Below, in pieces: positions 61,644-64,000 of a DNA stretch of 64,000 nucleotides (positions are counted from its first letter, which is position 1; the number at the start of each line of letters is the position of its first letter). The notes under the pieces are model-generated. The model saw only the letters and a program-made list of their open reading frames with translations, did not search any database and was not told the origin of the DNA. The stretch is from positions 1-64,000 of the forward strand of contig NZ_JBPUSJ010000017.1 of NCBI RefSeq assembly GCF_051851475.1, in the 5' to 3' direction. The translations under genes were made by a program, and so were the position numbers. The DNA is from Carboxylicivirga taeanensis (GTDB lineage Bacteria; Bacteroidota; Bacteroidia; Bacteroidales; Marinilabiliaceae).

Positions 61644-62966
61644 ATGATTAAATCTCAAATAATATTGCTGTTATTCATCTTCTTTGGACGAGTAGCTTTT
61701 GGGCAAGGTATCGATTTCAAAAACATAAGTTACGAAGAGGCCTTACAGTTGGCTAAAAAGCAAGATAAGCTCATTTTTGTCGATTTTTATACAGCCTGGT
61801 GTGGGCCGTGCAAAAAGTTGGCTAAAGGCCCATTTTTGGAAGCCGAAAATGGGGATTTTTACAACAAGCACTTCATCTGTATTAAGTTGGATGCAGAAAA
61901 AGAAGGCAAGGATGCTGCAAAAATTCATAAAGTTCTGTCATTTCCAACCTTATTGTTTATTAATAGCGATGGAGAAGTGGTTCACCAGGGAGTCGGTGTT
62001 ACTATTGGTGCCGACATGATTGCCTTTGGTACTGCTGCTTTAAATGCTGGTCAGTCGAAATACAGTTGGGAAAAATTGAACAAATTGTTTCCGCAAAAGC
62101 AGAAGGATGAGCAGTTTTTAAAACTCTACATCGAAAAAATGAAAGAGTTTGATGCTGATCCATACCCGGGCATTGAAGCCTGGTTGAAGGTTCAAACCGA
62201 AATGGACGAGTCATCCAGGGAGATGATGGAGTTTTTAGTAACAAACAGTTCTAATATCCAATTCGGTGGCAAGGCCGAAGCCATCCTGAAAGCTAATTAT
62301 GAATATTACCTAAGTATAGCTCCAAATAAATACCAAAGGCAAAGATTGGAAAGGATACCCCAAGCTATCGGAAGCCATATGCTAAAGAAGGCAAGAAGAG
62401 CGGCTGACCCTGAACTGATGGCATTGGTGATTGAAAAAACAAAGGAATATGATTTGAGTATCAGGCGTGGTGATGATTTAACAACTTATCAGCTGGACTA
62501 TTACCTATTTAAGCAGGACAATGAGGCTTATAAATCGTTGGCCAAATCGTATGTTGATAGCCTGATACAGTATAATCCTTTGGAAAAAGTAAAAAAGGAG
62601 GATAGTAAGTACTTTGATAAGTTTGGCAAAATGAGAGAAGGGATTATGTATACCTTTTACAAAGAAGGAAAAATCGCCAACGACTTAATAGATTTAATTA
62701 CTAAGGTGGGTTACGGCTATTTGACTTGTATCGATAATAAGAAGGAATATAAGACCTTGAATAGTTGGATAAATTATTGCTACGAGCTTATTCCAGGTAA
62801 ATTCTCGGTTAACAATTTAAAGGCCGATATGCTTTACAAAAAGGGCAAAACAAAAATGGCTATTGAACTGAAAAAAAGTGCCATTGAAAAAATGCCGGAT
62901 AGGGATAAGGCAAAATCCGGGGAGAAATACAAACTAGAACAATGGCTTAAGTCGATTAATCAATAA
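61644..62966 (+). CDS. Secreted thioredoxin-fold protein, copy 3
   Basis: A 440-residue paralogue, closest to copy 1: signal peptide (1-20, VAFGQG), WCGPCK at 52-57, cis-Pro in SFPTLLF, and the shared ending of helical repeats (GKFSVNNLKADMLYKKGKTK). The ATG at 61644 is used: the 30 residues upstream in frame fall in the promoter region and lack conservation. It is followed after 22 bases by the M16 peptidase gene, so both form one unit. Confidence 0.85.
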   Translation: MIKSQIILLLFIFFGRVAFGQGIDFKNISYEEALQLAKKQDKLIFVDFYTAWCGPCKKLAKGPFLEAENGDFYNKHFICIKLDAEKEGKDAAKIHKVLSFPTLLFINSDGEVVHQGVGVTIGADMIAFGTAALNAGQSKYSWEKLNKLFPQKQKDEQFLKLYIEKMKEFDADPYPGIEAWLKVQTEMDESSREMMEFLVTNSSNIQFGGKAEAILKANYEYYLSIAPNKYQRQRLERIPQAIGSHMLKKARRAADPELMALVIEKTKEYDLSIRRGDDLTTYQLDYYLFKQDNEAYKSLAKSYVDSLIQYNPLEKVKKEDSKYFDKFGKMREGIMYTFYKEGKIANDLIDLITKVGYGYLTCIDNKKEYKTLNSWINYCYELIPGKFSVNNLKADMLYKKGKTKMAIELKKSAIEKMPDRDKAKSGEKYKLEQWLKSINQ

Positions 62967-62988
62967 GAGGCCAATTAAAACAACCAAT

Positions 62989-64000
62989 ATGAGTCTTATG
63001 GAAAAAAAAATGAAAGCAGGTAAAGTGCCTGTATTCAAGCGATTGCTGTTTTCAATGTTAGGTCTGTGCTTGATGTGCTCAGCATCTTTTGCACAGCAGT
63101 TCAACGATTTATCGCAGGATGTTCCTTCTGATACAACCATCATAAAGGGCGTGTTATCTAATGGGTTGACGTATTATTTGAAACGTCATAACAATCCAAA
63201 GGGAATGGCCAGTTTTTATATCTACCAAAATGTAGGTGCAGTACTTGAAACCGATAAACAAGATGGCCTTGCCCATTTTTTGGAGCACATGGCCTTTAAT
63301 GGGACCAATACATTTCCCGGAAAATCGATGCTCGATATGCTGGAGCGCAACGGGGTAAAGTTTGGAAAGGATGTTAATGCCTATACTGCTAAAAACGAAA
63401 CAGTCTATAACATCAGCCGTGTACCAACCAAGCATAATGGACTGGTTGACTCATGCCTGATAATTTTGCGCGATTGGTGCGATGAGCTGTCGCTTGATGA
63501 GCAGGAGATTGATGCAGAAAGAGGCGTGATTGCTGAAGAATGGCGAACCCGACGCACTGCTGGTTTCCGAATTCAAAACGAGATTGCTCCCACCATCTAT
63601 AATGGAAGTATTTATGCCTATCGCGATGTGATTGGCGAGCTCGATGTGATTAAAAACTTCGATCCTGAAGATTTAAGAGCTTTTTACCGCCAATGGTACC
63701 GCACCGACTTGCAGGCCATTGCCATAGTAGGCGACATAGATGTGGATGCTGTTGAGGAGCGCGTGATTGAGCTATTCTCGGCTATTCCGCCTGTAGAATA
63801 TCCAACAGAGCGTAAAAACATTATTATTCCTGATAACACAGAGCCAATGTATGTGCAGGTAACCGATAAAGAATACAAGAACGTTTCTATCAACCTGAGA
63901 ATACGACATGCTAAAACATCAGACAATACTTTAGAAAGTTTAAAAGAATCGTACGTAAGCAGCTTTTTTAATGCCTTAATGAAAGGGCGCTACAGAGAGC
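62989..64000 (+). CDS. M16 family zinc peptidase (partial, runs off the window)
   Basis: At least 337 residues; the stop lies outside the window. A signal peptide (about to residue 36, ASFAQQ) is followed by a pitrilysin/M16 domain. The inverted zinc motif HFLEH is at 96-100 and the third ligand region ERGVIAEEWR near residue 177. M16 enzymes degrade short peptides inside a closed chamber. The gene is co-transcribed with trx3, and it probably acts in the periplasm on peptides imported through the SusCD pair. Start could also be ATG 62998 or 63010. Confidence 0.9.
   Translation, partial: MSLMEKKMKAGKVPVFKRLLFSMLGLCLMCSASFAQQFNDLSQDVPSDTTIIKGVLSNGLTYYLKRHNNPKGMASFYIYQNVGAVLETDKQDGLAHFLEHMAFNGTNTFPGKSMLDMLERNGVKFGKDVNAYTAKNETVYNISRVPTKHNGLVDSCLIILRDWCDELSLDEQEIDAERGVIAEEWRTRRTAGFRIQNEIAPTIYNGSIYAYRDVIGELDVIKNFDPEDLRAFYRQWYRTDLQAIAIVGDIDVDAVEERVIELFSAIPPVEYPTERKNIIIPDNTEPMYVQVTDKEYKNVSINLRIRHAKTSDNTLESLKESYVSSFFNALMKGRYRE

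Overview
The window is 64 kb of a Bacteroidota chromosome. Evidence: a SusC/SusD pair with FecI/FecR-type sigma and anti-sigma factors, -7 boxes of the Bacteroidota form TAnnTTTG, A-rich leaders without Shine-Dalgarno sites, a zapA-rny junction, and a sodium-pumping methylmalonyl-CoA decarboxylase operon. A facultative or anaerobic marine order such as Marinilabiliales would fit, but the placement is an inference. No rRNA, tRNA, transposase, phage or CRISPR array was seen. The sequence enters in a non-coding stretch and leaves inside a peptidase gene.

Layout. 0.7-4.8 kb: propionate/methylmalonyl-CoA operon (mce, carboxyltransferase, gamma, biotin carrier, beta). 5.1-9.0 kb (minus): META lipoprotein and an orphan Wzc/Wza capsule export pair. 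9.4-11.7 kb: ffh and folD. 11.9-13.4 kb: seven-heme inner-membrane cytochrome. 13.5-18.9 kb (minus): DsrE-like protein, UvrD-like helicase, DUF4197 lipoprotein, YgiQ radical SAM protein. 19.0-21.3 kb: zapB-like gene, zapA, rny. 21.4-29.2 kb: sugar epimerase, lipoprotein, MalY-type aminotransferase, glutaminyl cyclase-like lipoprotein and a 1,298-residue leucine-rich-repeat protein. 29.5-30.5 kb: DUF134 / zinc-ribbon / NifX-like operon. 30.5-41.4 kb: photolyase, EamA transporter, M48 protease, tag, nfeD, trpB behind a Trp attenuator, a GNAT protein and hrpB. 41.5-48.4 kb: zinc-ribbon protein, a membrane protein/winged-helix/VIT/exosortase locus, and CorA.

48.6-64.0 kb is the most interesting part. 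An ECF sigma factor is followed by a FecR anti-sigma factor, a SusC receptor with an STN signalling domain, SusD, two further lipoproteins, three related secreted thioredoxin-fold proteins and an M16 peptidase. A 28-nt motif, TGTCACTC-N13-YTGSGTC, occurs three times, once ahead of each transcription unit that the terminators define (fecR-sus; trx1-trx2; trx3-M16). I read this as one sigma-controlled regulon. Its content suggests uptake and reductive/proteolytic processing of a peptide, possibly disulfide-bonded.

Other new-looking regulation: a trp attenuator in front of a solitary trpB (leader peptide with tandem Trp codons, terminator and competing antiterminator), and two near-identical palindromes in front of the two halves of the exosortase locus, beside a winged-helix gene that probably binds them.
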